From assembly GCF_039523755.1 (NCBI RefSeq), contig NZ_BAAAFX010000013.1, forward strand, positions 310,001-374,000: 64,000 nt of DNA. The letters are read 5' to 3'. The DNA comes from Tatumella terrea (GTDB taxonomy: Bacteria > Pseudomonadota > Gammaproteobacteria > Enterobacterales > Enterobacteriaceae). Of the stretch, positions 9,025 through 18,758 are shown in pieces (within the stretch, counting starts at the first letter, position 1; each line of letters opens with the position of its first letter). The notes under the pieces are model-generated. The model saw only the letters and a program-made list of their open reading frames with translations. It did no database searches and was not told where the DNA came from. The position numbers and the translations under genes were made by a program.

Positions 9025-9696
9025 ATGCTGTACCCGATTAACGAAATGTTTCAAACCCTTCAGGGCGAAGGCTTTTATACCGGTGTTCCGGCCATTTTTA
9101 TCCGTTTGCAGGGCTGCCCTGTCGGGTGCAGCTGGTGTGACACCAAGCATACCTGGGAAAAATTCGCCGACAAAGAGGTCCCGGTCGGGGATATTCTGGT
9201 GAAGACGGCCGAAAGCGAGCAGTGGGGCAATGCTGAACCGCTGACGCTACTGAAAATTATCAGCGAGCAGCAATGGACGGCACGCCACGTGGTGATCACC
9301 GGAGGCGAACCGGCCATCTATGATCTGCGGCCGCTGACTACCGCGCTGGAAGCCTTTGGCTATAGCTGCCAGATTGAAACCAGCGGTACGCACCCGATCC
9401 AGTGTTCTGAAGACACCTGGGTCACCGTTTCACCGAAGGTAAATATGCGCGGCGGCTATGATGTGCTGACCCCGGCGCTGATCCGTGCGGATGAGATCAA
9501 ACATCCGGTGGCCCGCGAACGGGATATCGAAGCTCTGGAGCAGTTGCTGGCGCAGGTTGAGGACGATAAGTCCCGTATTATTGCGCTGCAGCCGATCAGC
9601 TGTAAGAAAGAGGCGACGGAGCTTTGTATCTCTGCGTGTATTGCCCGCAACTGGCGATTATCGATGCAGACACATAAGTATCTGAACATTGCCTGA
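9025..9696 (+). CDS. queE: 7-carboxy-7-deazaguanine synthase QueE
   Basis: A radical-SAM enzyme that converts 6-carboxytetrahydropterin to 7-carboxy-7-deazaguanine in queuosine synthesis. I chose ATG 9025, which gives 223 residues and the exact E. coli-type start (LYPINEMFQTLQGEG). The cluster-binding motif is C31-x3-C35-x2-C38, as usual for QueE. ITGGEP follows for SAM binding, and the family C-terminus RNWRLSMQTHKYLNIA is intact. It is convergent with queD, which makes its substrate. Confidence 0.96.
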   Translation: MLYPINEMFQTLQGEGFYTGVPAIFIRLQGCPVGCSWCDTKHTWEKFADKEVPVGDILVKTAESEQWGNAEPLTLLKIISEQQWTARHVVITGGEPAIYDLRPLTTALEAFGYSCQIETSGTHPIQCSEDTWVTVSPKVNMRGGYDVLTPALIRADEIKHPVARERDIEALEQLLAQVEDDKSRIIALQPISCKKEATELCISACIARNWRLSMQTHKYLNIA

Positions 9697-9751
9697 CCCG
9701 GAGCCGGCGGTCTCAGGATAGCCGGCATCGGTGAGTCTGTACTTTTCTGTG

Positions 9752-10120
9752 TTAAGCCTGTCCGCGATAGACACAGCCTGCGGTACAGGTCTCTTTGATC
9801 ATCACCGCACTGAGCAAAGGTAATTCCGGCTTCATTTTCTGCCAGATCCAGGCCGCCAGCACTTCGCTGGTCGGGTTTTCCAGACCGTCAATCTCATTCA
9901 GGTAGTGATGATCCAGCTGTTCATACAGGGGCTTGAAGCGGGCCTTCAGTTCGGCAAAGTCCATTACCCAGCCGGTATGCGGGTCCACTTCCCCGGTGAT
10001 TTCCAGCCGGACCAGGAAAGAGTGCCCGTGCAGGCGTCCGCATTTATGTCCGTCCGGGACATGGGGTAAATAGTGAGCGGCTTCGAACTGAAATTCTTTA
10101 AAGAGTGTAGTAACTGACAT
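9752..10120 (-). CDS. queD: 6-carboxytetrahydropterin synthase QueD
   Basis: A 122-residue enzyme that makes 6-carboxytetrahydropterin from dihydroneopterin triphosphate. The zinc ligands His16, His31 and His33 (AAHYLPH, LHGH) and the catalytic Cys27 are present, as is the CTAGC segment near the end. Length and sequence match the enterobacterial QueD. It is transcribed away from cysJ across a shared 274-bp gap. Confidence 0.96.
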   Translation of the reverse strand: MSVTTLFKEFQFEAAHYLPHVPDGHKCGRLHGHSFLVRLEITGEVDPHTGWVMDFAELKARFKPLYEQLDHHYLNEIDGLENPTSEVLAAWIWQKMKPELPLLSAVMIKETCTAGCVYRGQA

Positions 10121-10394
10121 AATTCTTCCCGGATGTAAAAGCCGCAGATTCTACCGCAAAACCCGGCATTTCTCACACTTTTCCCTGATATTCCCCCCTC
10201 TAACCACGTCACGTCGCCGGCAGCTAACAAACCTTTATCTCTTACCACTTTTACTGGTTAATAATAGTGATAAAACCCGTTAGGCAATTTGGTTATGTGA
10301 TATGCATAAGCTGTCTTTAACGGGCATACTCTCTCCGTTAACCTTACATTCTCTGATTCTATTTTTCGCCGCTGATACTGGACTACGAAACGCA
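10121..10394. promoter_or_regulatory. queD-cysJ divergent region, probable CysB-controlled cysJ promoter
   Basis: This gap lies between queD (minus) and cysJ (plus) and must hold both promoters. In known enterobacteria, cysJIH is activated by CysB with N-acetylserine. The AT-rich part from about 10255 to 10360 contains GCATAAGCT at 10304-10312, a 9-mer repeated upstream of cysG at 14872-14880, which makes it a candidate part of a shared CysB site. I cannot place the exact -35 and -10 boxes. Confidence 0.45.
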
Positions 10395-12203
10395 ATGACC
10401 AACAAGGCCCCACAGCTTCCGCTTTCGGCAGAACAACTCGCCCAATTACAGGCTGCGACGCAGGATTTTTCTGCGACCCAGATGGCCTGGCTTTCCGGTT
10501 ATTTCTGGGGACGGTTAAGCGGCGATACGCCGGTCGCCGCTGCCCCTGCTGTCTCTGCAACTCCGCAGGCTGCTCCGGCGCCGACCGTGACCATTATTTC
10601 CGCGTCACAGACCGGCAATGCCAGGCGACTGGCGGAGCAGTTACGGGACGACTTGCTGACCACCGGCGTGGCTGTCTCACTGGTGAATGCCGGCGATTAT
10701 AAGTTTAAGCAAATCGCTCAGGAAAAATGGCTGCTGGTAGTGACCTCGACCCAGGGGGAAGGTGAACCGCCGGAAGAGGCTGTGGCCTTACATAAATACC
10801 TGATGTCGAAAAAAGCCCCGGAAATGAAAGCGACGGCGTTTGCGGTGTTTGGCCTGGGCGACAGTTCCTATGAGTTTTTCTGTCAGGCCGGTAAAGACTT
10901 TGACCAGCGTCTGGCTGACCTGGGGGCAGAACGACTGCTGACCCGGGGTGATGCCGATGTCGATTATCAGGCGACAGCCGATCAGTGGCGTCAGGAGATT
11001 GTGGCATTACTGCAGCAACGGTTACCGGCGGTCTCCGACACGGCAGTGTCACAGGCGGCCAGTGGTGCCAGCGACGAAATTGACAGTACCCCGTATACCA
11101 AAGAACAACCCCTGGTCGCGTCGCTGGCCGTCAGCCAGAAAATCACCGGCAATGATTCGCAGAAAGATATCCGTCATCTGGAGATAGACCTTGGCAGTTC
11201 CGGCCTGCGTTATCAGCCAGGGGATGCACTGGGCGTCTGGTTTGAGAATGACCCGCAACTGGTGGAAGAACTGCTGGGATTATTATGGCTGGACGGAAAG
11301 CAGCAGGTCAGTGTTGGCGGTCAGTCATTGCCTCTGGCAACGGCTTTGCAACAGCATTTTGAACTGACGGTTAATACCGCGCAGATCGTGGAAAAATATG
11401 CCCATCTCTCCGGGCACAGTGAATTACTGTCGATGGCCGGGGATAAGGCCGCGTTACAGGCCTATGCGCAACGGTGGCCGATTGTCGATATGGTCCGCCA
11501 TGCCCCGGTGGAATTACGGGCAGAGCAACTGACAGAACTGTTACGACCGCTGACGCCACGCCTCTATTCGATTGCCTCTTCTCAGGCCGAGGCCGAAGAT
11601 GAGGTGCATATCACGGTCGGTGTTGTCCGTTATGACATCGAAGGCCGCGAACGCAGCGGCGGAGCCTCCGGCTTCCTGGCTGACCGGCTGGAAGAAGATG
11701 GCGAGGTGCGGGTGTTTATCGAACATAACGATAATTTCCGTCTGCCGGAAAACCCGCAGACCCCGGTGATCATGATTGGCCCGGGTACCGGCATTGCTCC
11801 TTTCCGTGCGTTTATCCAGCAGCGGGACAATGACGGCGCAGAGGGTAAAAACTGGCTGTTCTTCGGTAACCCGCACTTCACCGAGGACTTTCTCTATCAG
11901 GTCGAATGGCAGAAATATGTAAAAGATGGCCTGCTGACCCGTATCGACCTGGCCTGGTCCCGTGACCAGCAGGAAAAAATCTATGTGCAGGATAAACTTC
12001 GTGAGCAGGGGGCCGAAGTCTGGCGCTGGATCACGGAAGGTGCGCATCTGTATGTCTGTGGCGATGCCAGCCGGATGGCGAAGGATGTTGAACAGGCCCT
12101 GATTGAGATCATTGCCGAACAGGGGCAGATGGACAGCGATGCTGCCGACGAATATTTGAGTGAGCTGCGCGTGGCGCGCCGTTACCAGCGAGATGTGTAC
12201 TAA
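10395..12203 (+). CDS. cysJ: sulfite reductase (NADPH) flavoprotein alpha subunit CysJ
   Basis: The flavoprotein subunit passes electrons from NADPH through FAD and FMN to CysI. The ATG at 10395 gives 602 residues, near the usual 599; an in-frame ATG at 10302 would add 31 residues unlike the family. A flavodoxin domain starts near 65 (IISASQTGNARRLAEQL). The FAD-binding segment RLYSIASSQ, the NADP segment MIGPGTGIAPFRAFIQQR and the terminal RRYQRDVY are all present. The stop overlaps the cysI ATG (TAATG). Confidence 0.96.
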   Translation: MTNKAPQLPLSAEQLAQLQAATQDFSATQMAWLSGYFWGRLSGDTPVAAAPAVSATPQAAPAPTVTIISASQTGNARRLAEQLRDDLLTTGVAVSLVNAGDYKFKQIAQEKWLLVVTSTQGEGEPPEEAVALHKYLMSKKAPEMKATAFAVFGLGDSSYEFFCQAGKDFDQRLADLGAERLLTRGDADVDYQATADQWRQEIVALLQQRLPAVSDTAVSQAASGASDEIDSTPYTKEQPLVASLAVSQKITGNDSQKDIRHLEIDLGSSGLRYQPGDALGVWFENDPQLVEELLGLLWLDGKQQVSVGGQSLPLATALQQHFELTVNTAQIVEKYAHLSGHSELLSMAGDKAALQAYAQRWPIVDMVRHAPVELRAEQLTELLRPLTPRLYSIASSQAEAEDEVHITVGVVRYDIEGRERSGGASGFLADRLEEDGEVRVFIEHNDNFRLPENPQTPVIMIGPGTGIAPFRAFIQQRDNDGAEGKNWLFFGNPHFTEDFLYQVEWQKYVKDGLLTRIDLAWSRDQQEKIYVQDKLREQGAEVWRWITEGAHLYVCGDASRMAKDVEQALIEIIAEQGQMDSDAADEYLSELRVARRYQRDVY

Positions 12204-13915
12204 TGAGTGATAAAAATCCCGGACCGTTAGTGGTCGAAGGCAAACTGACGGATGCCGAGCGCCTGAAAAAAGAGAGTCATTTTCTGCGCGGCACCATTAC
12301 CGATGATTTGTCCGACGGTCTGACCGGCGGATTCCGCGGCGATAACTTTTTGCTGATCCGTTTTCACGGCATGTATCAGCAGGATGATCGCGATATCCGT
12401 GCCAGCCGTGCAGCGCAGAAACTGGAACCGCGTCATGCCATGATGCTGCGTTGTCGTCTGCCGGGCGGGATTATCACCCCGCAGCAATGGCTGGCGATTG
12501 ACCGTTTTGCCACCGATAAAACCATTTATGGCAGCATCCGTCTGACCAACCGTCAGACCTTCCAGTTCCACGGGATCCTGAAGAAAAACGTCAAACCGGC
12601 GCATCAGATGCTGCATGAAGCCGGGCTCGATGCTCTGGCGACGGCAAACGACGTGAACCGTAATGTGCTCTGTACGTCGAACCCTGTCGAGTCGGAATTA
12701 CATCAGGAAGCCTACGAATGGGCAAAACGTCTCTCTGAGCACCTGTTACCCCGGACCCGTGCCTATGCGGAAATCTGGTGGGACCAGGAAAAAGTAGCGA
12801 CTACCGATGAAGAACCGATCCTCGGTGAGACCTATCTGCCGCGTAAATTTAAGACCACGGTCGTCATTCCGCCGAACAATGACGTTGATTTGCATGCCAA
12901 TGACATGAACTTTGTGGCAGTGGCCGAAAACGGCAAACTGGCGGGATTCAACCTGTTGCTGGGCGGTGGATTATCCATTGACCACGGCAACAAAGCGACC
13001 TATGCCCGTACCGCGACCGAAATCGGCTTCCTGCCGCTGGATAAAACGCTTGATGTCGCCACCGCCGTGGTGACCACCCAGCGTGACTGGGGTAACCGGA
13101 CCGATCGTAAAAATGCCAAGACCAAATATACCTTGGAACGGGTCGGGGTTGACGTTTTTAAAGCCGAAGTCGAAAAACGTGCCGGGATCCGTTTTGAACC
13201 TGTCCGTCCGTATGAATTTACCACCCGTGGCGATCGTTTTGGCTGGATCAAAGGGATCGATAATCAATGGCACCTGACCCTGTTTATTGAAAATGGCCGT
13301 TTACTGGACTATCCGGGCCGTTCGCTGAAAACCGGGATTGCGGAAATCGCGAAGATCCATCAGGGCGACTTCCGCCTGACGGCTAATCAGAACCTGATCG
13401 TGGCCGGGGTGGCGGAGTCGCAAAAGCAGATCATCGAAGATCTCGCCCGTGAACATGGCCTGATGGAATCGGTCAGTGTGCAGCGTGAAAACTCCATGGC
13501 CTGCGTGGCCTTCCCGACCTGTCCGCTGGCAATGGCCGAAGCCGAACGCTTCCTGCCGGCGTTTGTGGATGAGGTGGAGACTATTCTGTCCCGTCACGGG
13601 GTGGGCGATGAACACATTGTCCTGCGGGTGACCGGGTGTCCGAACGGCTGTGGTCGTGCTCTGCTGGCAGAGATCGGCTTAGTCGGTAAAGCCCCCGGCC
13701 GCTATAATCTTCATCTCGGGGGCAACCGTATCGGTACGCGTATTCCGCGCATGTACCGTGAAAATATTAATCAGCAGGAAATTCTGTCGGTACTGGATGA
13801 ACTGATAGGCCGCTGGGCCACCGAACGTCAGGCGGACGAAGGGTTCGGCGATTATGTGATTCGGGCGGGGATTATCCGACCGGTTCTCGATCCTGCCCGT
13901 GATTTCTGGGAATAA
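12203..13915 (+). CDS. cysI: sulfite reductase hemoprotein beta subunit CysI
   Basis: A 570-residue enzyme that reduces sulfite to sulfide at a coupled siroheme/4Fe-4S centre. The four cluster cysteines are at 434 and 440 (ACVAFPTC) and 479 and 483 (TGCPNGC), the same numbering as in E. coli. It is translationally coupled to cysJ and followed 11 bases later by cysH. Confidence 0.97.
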   Translation: MSDKNPGPLVVEGKLTDAERLKKESHFLRGTITDDLSDGLTGGFRGDNFLLIRFHGMYQQDDRDIRASRAAQKLEPRHAMMLRCRLPGGIITPQQWLAIDRFATDKTIYGSIRLTNRQTFQFHGILKKNVKPAHQMLHEAGLDALATANDVNRNVLCTSNPVESELHQEAYEWAKRLSEHLLPRTRAYAEIWWDQEKVATTDEEPILGETYLPRKFKTTVVIPPNNDVDLHANDMNFVAVAENGKLAGFNLLLGGGLSIDHGNKATYARTATEIGFLPLDKTLDVATAVVTTQRDWGNRTDRKNAKTKYTLERVGVDVFKAEVEKRAGIRFEPVRPYEFTTRGDRFGWIKGIDNQWHLTLFIENGRLLDYPGRSLKTGIAEIAKIHQGDFRLTANQNLIVAGVAESQKQIIEDLAREHGLMESVSVQRENSMACVAFPTCPLAMAEAERFLPAFVDEVETILSRHGVGDEHIVLRVTGCPNGCGRALLAEIGLVGKAPGRYNLHLGGNRIGTRIPRMYRENINQQEILSVLDELIGRWATERQADEGFGDYVIRAGIIRPVLDPARDFWE

Positions 13916-13926
13916 CGGAGGTAGTT

Positions 13927-14658
13927 ATGTCTCTCAGGTTATCCGAACTGAATGCACTGGACAAAACAGCACAGCAGCAGGCGCTGGCCGGGGTTAATCA
14001 GCAACTGGAAGCGCTGACCGCAGAACAGCGGGTAGCATGGGCACTGGAGAATCTGCCAGGTCATGTGGTGCTCAGTTCCAGTTTCGGGATTCAGGCTGCG
14101 GTTTGTCTGCATCTGGTGACCCGTCAGCGACCGGATATCCCGGTGATCCTGACCGATACGGGGTATCTGTTCCCGGAAACCTATCAGTTTATTGACCGTC
14201 TGACGGATCAGTTGCAGCTGAATTTACAGGTATTTCGTGCTACCGAATCCCCGGCATGGCAGGAGGCCCGCTACGGTAAACTCTGGGAGCAGGGCGTTGA
14301 GGGTATCGAAAAGTATAATACGCTCAATAAAGTTGAGCCGATGAACCGCGCCCTGGAAACCCTGCAGGCATCGACGTGGTTTGCCGGACTTCGCCGTGAA
14401 CAATCGCAGAGTCGTGCCGGGTTACCGGTACTTTCTGTCCAGCGCGGCGTATTTAAGATTCTGCCGATCATTGACTGGGATAACCGCCAGGTTTATCAGT
14501 ACCTGAAACAACACGGGCTGTCTTACCACCCGTTATGGGACCAGGGCTATCTGTCGGTGGGGGATACCCATACCACCCGCAAGTGGGAGCCTGGTATGGC
14601 CGAAGAAGAAACACGTTTTTTTGGTCTGAAACGTGAGTGCGGTCTGCACGAAGGTTAA
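13927..14658 (+). CDS. cysH: PAPS reductase CysH
   Basis: A 243-residue thioredoxin-dependent 3'-phosphoadenylylsulfate reductase that makes sulfite for CysJI. The PP-loop-like SSSFGIQAA segment lies near residue 55, and the catalytic Cys238 sits in ECGLH at the C-terminus. The other cysteine pairs of APS-type reductases are absent, as expected for a PAPS enzyme. GGAGG lies just upstream of the ATG. It ends the cysJIH run. Confidence 0.96.
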   Translation: MSLRLSELNALDKTAQQQALAGVNQQLEALTAEQRVAWALENLPGHVVLSSSFGIQAAVCLHLVTRQRPDIPVILTDTGYLFPETYQFIDRLTDQLQLNLQVFRATESPAWQEARYGKLWEQGVEGIEKYNTLNKVEPMNRALETLQASTWFAGLRREQSQSRAGLPVLSVQRGVFKILPIIDWDNRQVYQYLKQHGLSYHPLWDQGYLSVGDTHTTRKWEPGMAEEETRFFGLKRECGLHEG

Positions 14659-14664
14659 GCGGTT

Positions 14665-14693
14665 GCTGCACGGGACTCCCGGTGTCGTGCAGC
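14665..14693 (+). terminator. hairpin after cysH
   Basis: GCTGCACG (14665-14672) pairs with CGTGCAGC (14686-14693), followed by GTTTCTGTGTTCTG. The stem is strong but the U tract is interrupted, so it is a probable rather than certain terminator of cysJIH. Confidence 0.55.
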
Positions 14694-14871
14694 GTTTCTG
14701 TGTTCTGTCGCTGGCGGATCGCCTGTTCAGGCAATGCCCTTTAGTCTGCGGATTAATGAGTTAAATTAATTTTTCCTGCCGAAAAATCCGGCCGGAACGG
14801 CGGAGTCTGCCCGCTTCTTCTGCGCTAAACAGCCTGCCGGAACGGGGAGTAACGGGGCTTATTAAGAATAC

Positions 14872-14960
14872 GCATAAGCTTTGCATATTCCATTAGGTTA
14901 CTGCTCATTCCAAATCGACATTTCAAACCTGCCGTGGCAGTCGTATAGTCATTATTATTC
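14872..14960 (+). promoter_or_regulatory. candidate CysB-activated promoter of cysG-cysDNC
   Basis: The 326-bp gap after cysH holds a candidate activation region. GCATAAGCT (14872-14880) is followed by two ATTCC-containing half-sites, CATATTCCATTAGG and CTCATTCCAAAT, about 21 bases apart, as in CysB sites. A possible -10, TATAGT, lies near 14944-14949. The rest of the gap (14694-14870) shows nothing clear. The assignment rests on resemblance and on the downstream genes. Confidence 0.5.
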
Positions 14961-14984
14961 TAAGTAAATAACAACCAGGTGACC

Positions 14985-16397
14985 GTGGATTACCTTCCTC
15001 TATTTGCAGAGCTTCGTGGCCGGCCCGTATTAGTGGTGGGCGGCGGGGACATTGCTGCACGAAAAATTAGTCTGCTCAATCGCGCCGGCGCGCAGGTGCT
15101 TGTGGTCGCGCGGAAGCTTTGTGAAGAGCTGGAAACCCTGCGTCAGCAGCAACAACTGACCTGGCTGGCGACAGAATTTGCTGAGACGCAGCTGGATGCG
15201 GTGTTTCTGGTGATTGCGGCAACCAACGACAATGCTCTGAATCAGCGGGTGTATGACGCCGCAGAGCACCGGCAGAAGCTGGTCAACGTGGTGGATGATC
15301 AGGCGCGTTGCAGCTTTATCTTTCCCTCGATTGTCGACCGTTCACCGCTGGTGGTGGCGATCTCTTCCGGCGGGAAAGCTCCGGTACTGGCCAGATTCTG
15401 GCGCGAAAAACTGGAATCTCTGCTGCCGGCAAGTCTCGGCGAGGTGGCAAGGATCGCCGGGGAATGGCGGGACCGGGTAAAGCAACATTTACCGGATGTC
15501 ACCCAGCGGCGCTACTACTGGGAACGCCTGTTCGGCGGACGTTTCACGGCGCTGGTCACGGCCGGCCGCCAGCAGGAAGCAGAAAAAATAGCAGAGCAGG
15601 AACTGCAGCAGTACAGCACCCCGAAAGGGGAGATTTATCTGGTCGGTGCCGGCCCGGGAGATCCCGGACTTCTGACCCTGCGCGGGTTACAGGTGCTGCA
15701 ACTGGCCGATGTCGTGCTGTATGACTATCTGGTCAGTGACGAGATCCTGGAGTTAACCCGCCGGGATGCGGAGCGTATCTGTGTCGGTAAACGGGCAGGG
15801 GCGCACCTGGTTATCCAGGAAGAGACCAACCGGTTACTGGTCCGGCTGGCGCAGGAAGGTAAACGGGTGGTCCGCCTGAAAGGCGGTGACCCGTTTATTT
15901 TTGGTCGTGGCGGCGAAGAATTACAGGTTGCGGCAGAGGCCGGCATTCCTTTTCAGGTGATCCCCGGGATCACGGCGGCCTCCGGGGCGACGGCATATGC
16001 GGGGATCCCGCTGACGCACCGCGACCACTCGCAGAGTGTGCTTTTTATTACCGGACATTGCCAGCCGGGCAGCGAGCTTGACTGGCCTTCTCTGGCCCGG
16101 GCGCGTCAGACGCTGGCTATCTATATGGGGGCGATGAATGCGGAGACCATCAGCCGCGAGCTGATTGCTCATGGCCGGGAGCCACAGACGCCGGTGGCGA
16201 TTATCAGTCGCGGCACCCGAGCGGATCAGCAGGTCAGTAAAGGCACTCTGGCCGGACTGGGTGAGCTTGCACGGCAGGCTCCTTCCCCGGCATTACTGGT
16301 TATTGGTGAGGTGGTTCTGTTACAGGATCAGCTTGCCTGGTTTCAAACTTCATCATCGCAGGTCGACGACGACCCGCGGCTGAACCCTTCTGTTTGA
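14985..16397 (+). CDS. cysG: siroheme synthase CysG (multifunctional)
   Basis: A 470-residue fusion. The N-terminal half (about 1-200) is the NAD-dependent precorrin-2 dehydrogenase/ferrochelatase, with VLVVGGGDIAARK. The C-terminal half, from YLVGAGPGDPGLLTLRG, is uroporphyrinogen-III methyltransferase, with RLKGGDPFIFGRGGEE. It makes the siroheme used by CysI, which explains its place between cysH and cysD. The GTG at 14985 gives the family start (V/M)DYLPLFAELRGR; a GTG at 14979 in the same frame is an alternative. The stop overlaps the region leading into cysD. Confidence 0.94.
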   Translation: MDYLPLFAELRGRPVLVVGGGDIAARKISLLNRAGAQVLVVARKLCEELETLRQQQQLTWLATEFAETQLDAVFLVIAATNDNALNQRVYDAAEHRQKLVNVVDDQARCSFIFPSIVDRSPLVVAISSGGKAPVLARFWREKLESLLPASLGEVARIAGEWRDRVKQHLPDVTQRRYYWERLFGGRFTALVTAGRQQEAEKIAEQELQQYSTPKGEIYLVGAGPGDPGLLTLRGLQVLQLADVVLYDYLVSDEILELTRRDAERICVGKRAGAHLVIQEETNRLLVRLAQEGKRVVRLKGGDPFIFGRGGEELQVAAEAGIPFQVIPGITAASGATAYAGIPLTHRDHSQSVLFITGHCQPGSELDWPSLARARQTLAIYMGAMNAETISRELIAHGREPQTPVAIISRGTRADQQVSKGTLAGLGELARQAPSPALLVIGEVVLLQDQLAWFQTSSSQVDDDPRLNPSV

Positions 16398-16408
16398 GGA
16401 AAAGTTGT

Positions 16409-17317
16409 ATGGATCAGAAACGATTGACTCATCTGCGTCAGCTTGAGGCAGAGAGTATTCATATCATCCGTGAGGTGGCTGCCGAGTTCAGCAACCCGGT
16501 GATGATGTATTCCATTGGTAAAGATTCCTCAGTGATGTTGCATCTGGCCCGGAAAGCTTTCTATCCGGGCAAACTGCCTTTCCCGCTGCTGCATGTGGAT
16601 ACCGGCTGGAAATTCCGTGAGATGTACGAGTTCCGCGACCGTACCGTGAAAGAGATCGGTGCCGAGTTGCTGGTTCACCGCAATCCGGAAGGGGTCGCGA
16701 TGGGAATTAACCCGTTCGTTCACGGCAGTGCCAAACACACGGACATCATGAAGACCGAAGGCCTGAAACAGGCGCTGAATAAGTATGGTTTTGATGCAGC
16801 CTTCGGCGGCGCACGCCGTGACGAAGAGAAGTCCCGTGCGAAAGAGCGTATCTATTCTTTCCGTGACCGTTTTCACCGCTGGGACCCGAAAAACCAGCGT
16901 CCTGAGCTGTGGCACAACTACAACGGGCAGATCAACAAAGGCGAAAGTATCCGCGTGTTCCCGCTGTCTAACTGGACGGAACTGGATATCTGGCAATATA
17001 TCTTCCTGGAAAACATCGAAATCGTGCCGCTTTACCTGGCCGCTGAACGCCCGGTGCTGGAGCGTGACGGTATGCTGATGATGATTGATGATGACCGTAT
17101 CGATCTCAAACCCGGAGAGGAAATTAAAAACCGCATGGTGCGTTTCCGTACGCTCGGGTGCTGGCCACTGACCGGTGCCGTCGAATCACAGGCGGAAACA
17201 CTGCCGGAGATCATTGAGGAAATGCTGGTTTCCACAACCAGCGAACGCCAGGGCCGGGTGATTGACCGTGATCAGTCCGGGTCTATGGAACTCAAAAAAC
17301 GCCAGGGATATTTCTGA
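16409..17317 (+). CDS. cysD: sulfate adenylyltransferase small subunit CysD
   Basis: A 302-residue ATP-sulfurylase subunit, the same length as in E. coli. The PP-loop MYSIGKDSSVMLHL and the segments GGARRDEEKSRAKERIYSF and ERQGRVIDRDQ are conserved. I chose ATG 16409 (MDQKRLTHLRQLEAESIHI), ten bases after GAGGA. CysD with CysN makes adenosine phosphosulfate from sulfate and ATP. Confidence 0.97.
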   Translation: MDQKRLTHLRQLEAESIHIIREVAAEFSNPVMMYSIGKDSSVMLHLARKAFYPGKLPFPLLHVDTGWKFREMYEFRDRTVKEIGAELLVHRNPEGVAMGINPFVHGSAKHTDIMKTEGLKQALNKYGFDAAFGGARRDEEKSRAKERIYSFRDRFHRWDPKNQRPELWHNYNGQINKGESIRVFPLSNWTELDIWQYIFLENIEIVPLYLAAERPVLERDGMLMMIDDDRIDLKPGEEIKNRMVRFRTLGCWPLTGAVESQAETLPEIIEEMLVSTTSERQGRVIDRDQSGSMELKKRQGYF

Positions 17318-17327
17318 GGACACTGCC

Positions 17328-18758
17328 ATGAATGAAGTATTAGCACAGGAAATTGCGGCTCAGGGCGGAGTGGAAGCCTGGCTGACCGCACAACAACATA
17401 AGAGTCTGCTGCGGTTTCTGACCTGCGGCAGCGTCGATGACGGCAAGAGTACCCTGATCGGCCGGTTACTGCATGATACCCGTCAGATCTATGAAGATCA
17501 GCTCTCATCACTGCAGACTGACAGTAAGCGTCACGGGACCCAGGGCGAAAAGCTGGATCTGGCATTGCTGGTGGATGGGCTGCAGGCGGAACGTGAGCAG
17601 GGCATTACCATTGATGTGGCTTACCGTTATTTCTCTACCGAAAAACGTAAATTTATTATCGCCGACACCCCGGGACACGAGCAATACACCCGGAATATGG
17701 CGACCGGCGCATCGACCTGTGATCTGTCGATTTTGCTGATCGATGCCCGGAAAGGGGTACTGGACCAGACCCGGCGCCACAGCTATATCTCAACCCTGCT
17801 GGGGATCAAACACCTGGTGGTGGCGGTGAATAAGATGGACCTGGTGGATTTCAGTGAACAGGTCTTCAATGATATTCGTCAGGATTACCTGGATTTTGCA
17901 AGCCAGCTGCCGGACGACCTGGATATCCGTTTTGTGCCCCTTTCTGCACTGACCGGAGATAATGTCGCCATCAGCAGCGAGGATATGCCGTGGTACACCG
18001 GGCCTTCGCTGTTACAGATTCTGGAAACGGTGGAAATCGTGCCGCCGACCGTTGATCAACCGATGCGTTTCCCGGTGCAGTATGTGAACCGCCCGAATCT
18101 GGACTTCCGCGGGTATGCCGGGACTCTGGCCTCAGGCACCGTCCGTACCGGGCAGGCCGTCAAGGTGTTGCCTTCCGGGGTGTGCTCGACCATTGCCCGG
18201 ATTGTCACCTTTGACGGCGACCTGCAGGAAGCATCGGTCGGGGAGGCTGTTACGCTGGTCCTGAGTGATGAAGTGGATATCAGCCGCGGTGATTTACTGG
18301 TCGATGCACAGGAAACCCTGAAGCCGGTGCAATCTGCCGAGGCCGATGTGGTCTGGATGGCGGAAGCTCCGCTGATCGCCGGAAAAACCTACGGCATTAA
18401 AGTCGCCGGTAAGCAGGCCCGGGCGACCGTGGACCATATTGTTCACCAGGTCAATATCAACACCCTGGAGACGGCGGCGGTTGATGAATTACCGCTGAAT
18501 GGTATCGGTAAAGTGGTTCTGACCTTCGATGAACCGTTAGTGATCGACCCCTACACGGCCAACCCGGTCACCGGCGGACTGATTTTTATCGACCGTCTGA
18601 GTAATGTGACGGTGGGTGCCGGGATGATCTCCGCATTACGTGATGAGGCAGAGGCGACCTCCGGCCATCAGTACAGCGAGTTTGAACGCGAACTGAATGC
18701 GCTGGTCCGTAAGCATTTCCCGCACTGGGGTGCCCGTGACCTCTCCGGAGGCCGTTAA
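17328..18758 (+). CDS. cysN: sulfate adenylyltransferase GTPase subunit CysN
   Basis: A 476-residue translation-factor-like GTPase that couples GTP hydrolysis to APS synthesis by CysD. The G1 motif GSVDDGKS is at 34-41, G3 is DTPGHEQY and G4 is NKMD. The start at 17328 follows GAGGA and matches the family length; upstream in-frame starts overlap cysD and were rejected. The TAA overlaps the cysC ATG. Confidence 0.97.
   Translation: MNEVLAQEIAAQGGVEAWLTAQQHKSLLRFLTCGSVDDGKSTLIGRLLHDTRQIYEDQLSSLQTDSKRHGTQGEKLDLALLVDGLQAEREQGITIDVAYRYFSTEKRKFIIADTPGHEQYTRNMATGASTCDLSILLIDARKGVLDQTRRHSYISTLLGIKHLVVAVNKMDLVDFSEQVFNDIRQDYLDFASQLPDDLDIRFVPLSALTGDNVAISSEDMPWYTGPSLLQILETVEIVPPTVDQPMRFPVQYVNRPNLDFRGYAGTLASGTVRTGQAVKVLPSGVCSTIARIVTFDGDLQEASVGEAVTLVLSDEVDISRGDLLVDAQETLKPVQSAEADVVWMAEAPLIAGKTYGIKVAGKQARATVDHIVHQVNINTLETAAVDELPLNGIGKVVLTFDEPLVIDPYTANPVTGGLIFIDRLSNVTVGAGMISALRDEAEATSGHQYSEFERELNALVRKHFPHWGARDLSGGR

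Noticed and set aside
10302..10394. Longer cysJ starting at 10302
   Set aside because: The added residues do not match the family and would consume the regulatory region containing GCATAAGCT.
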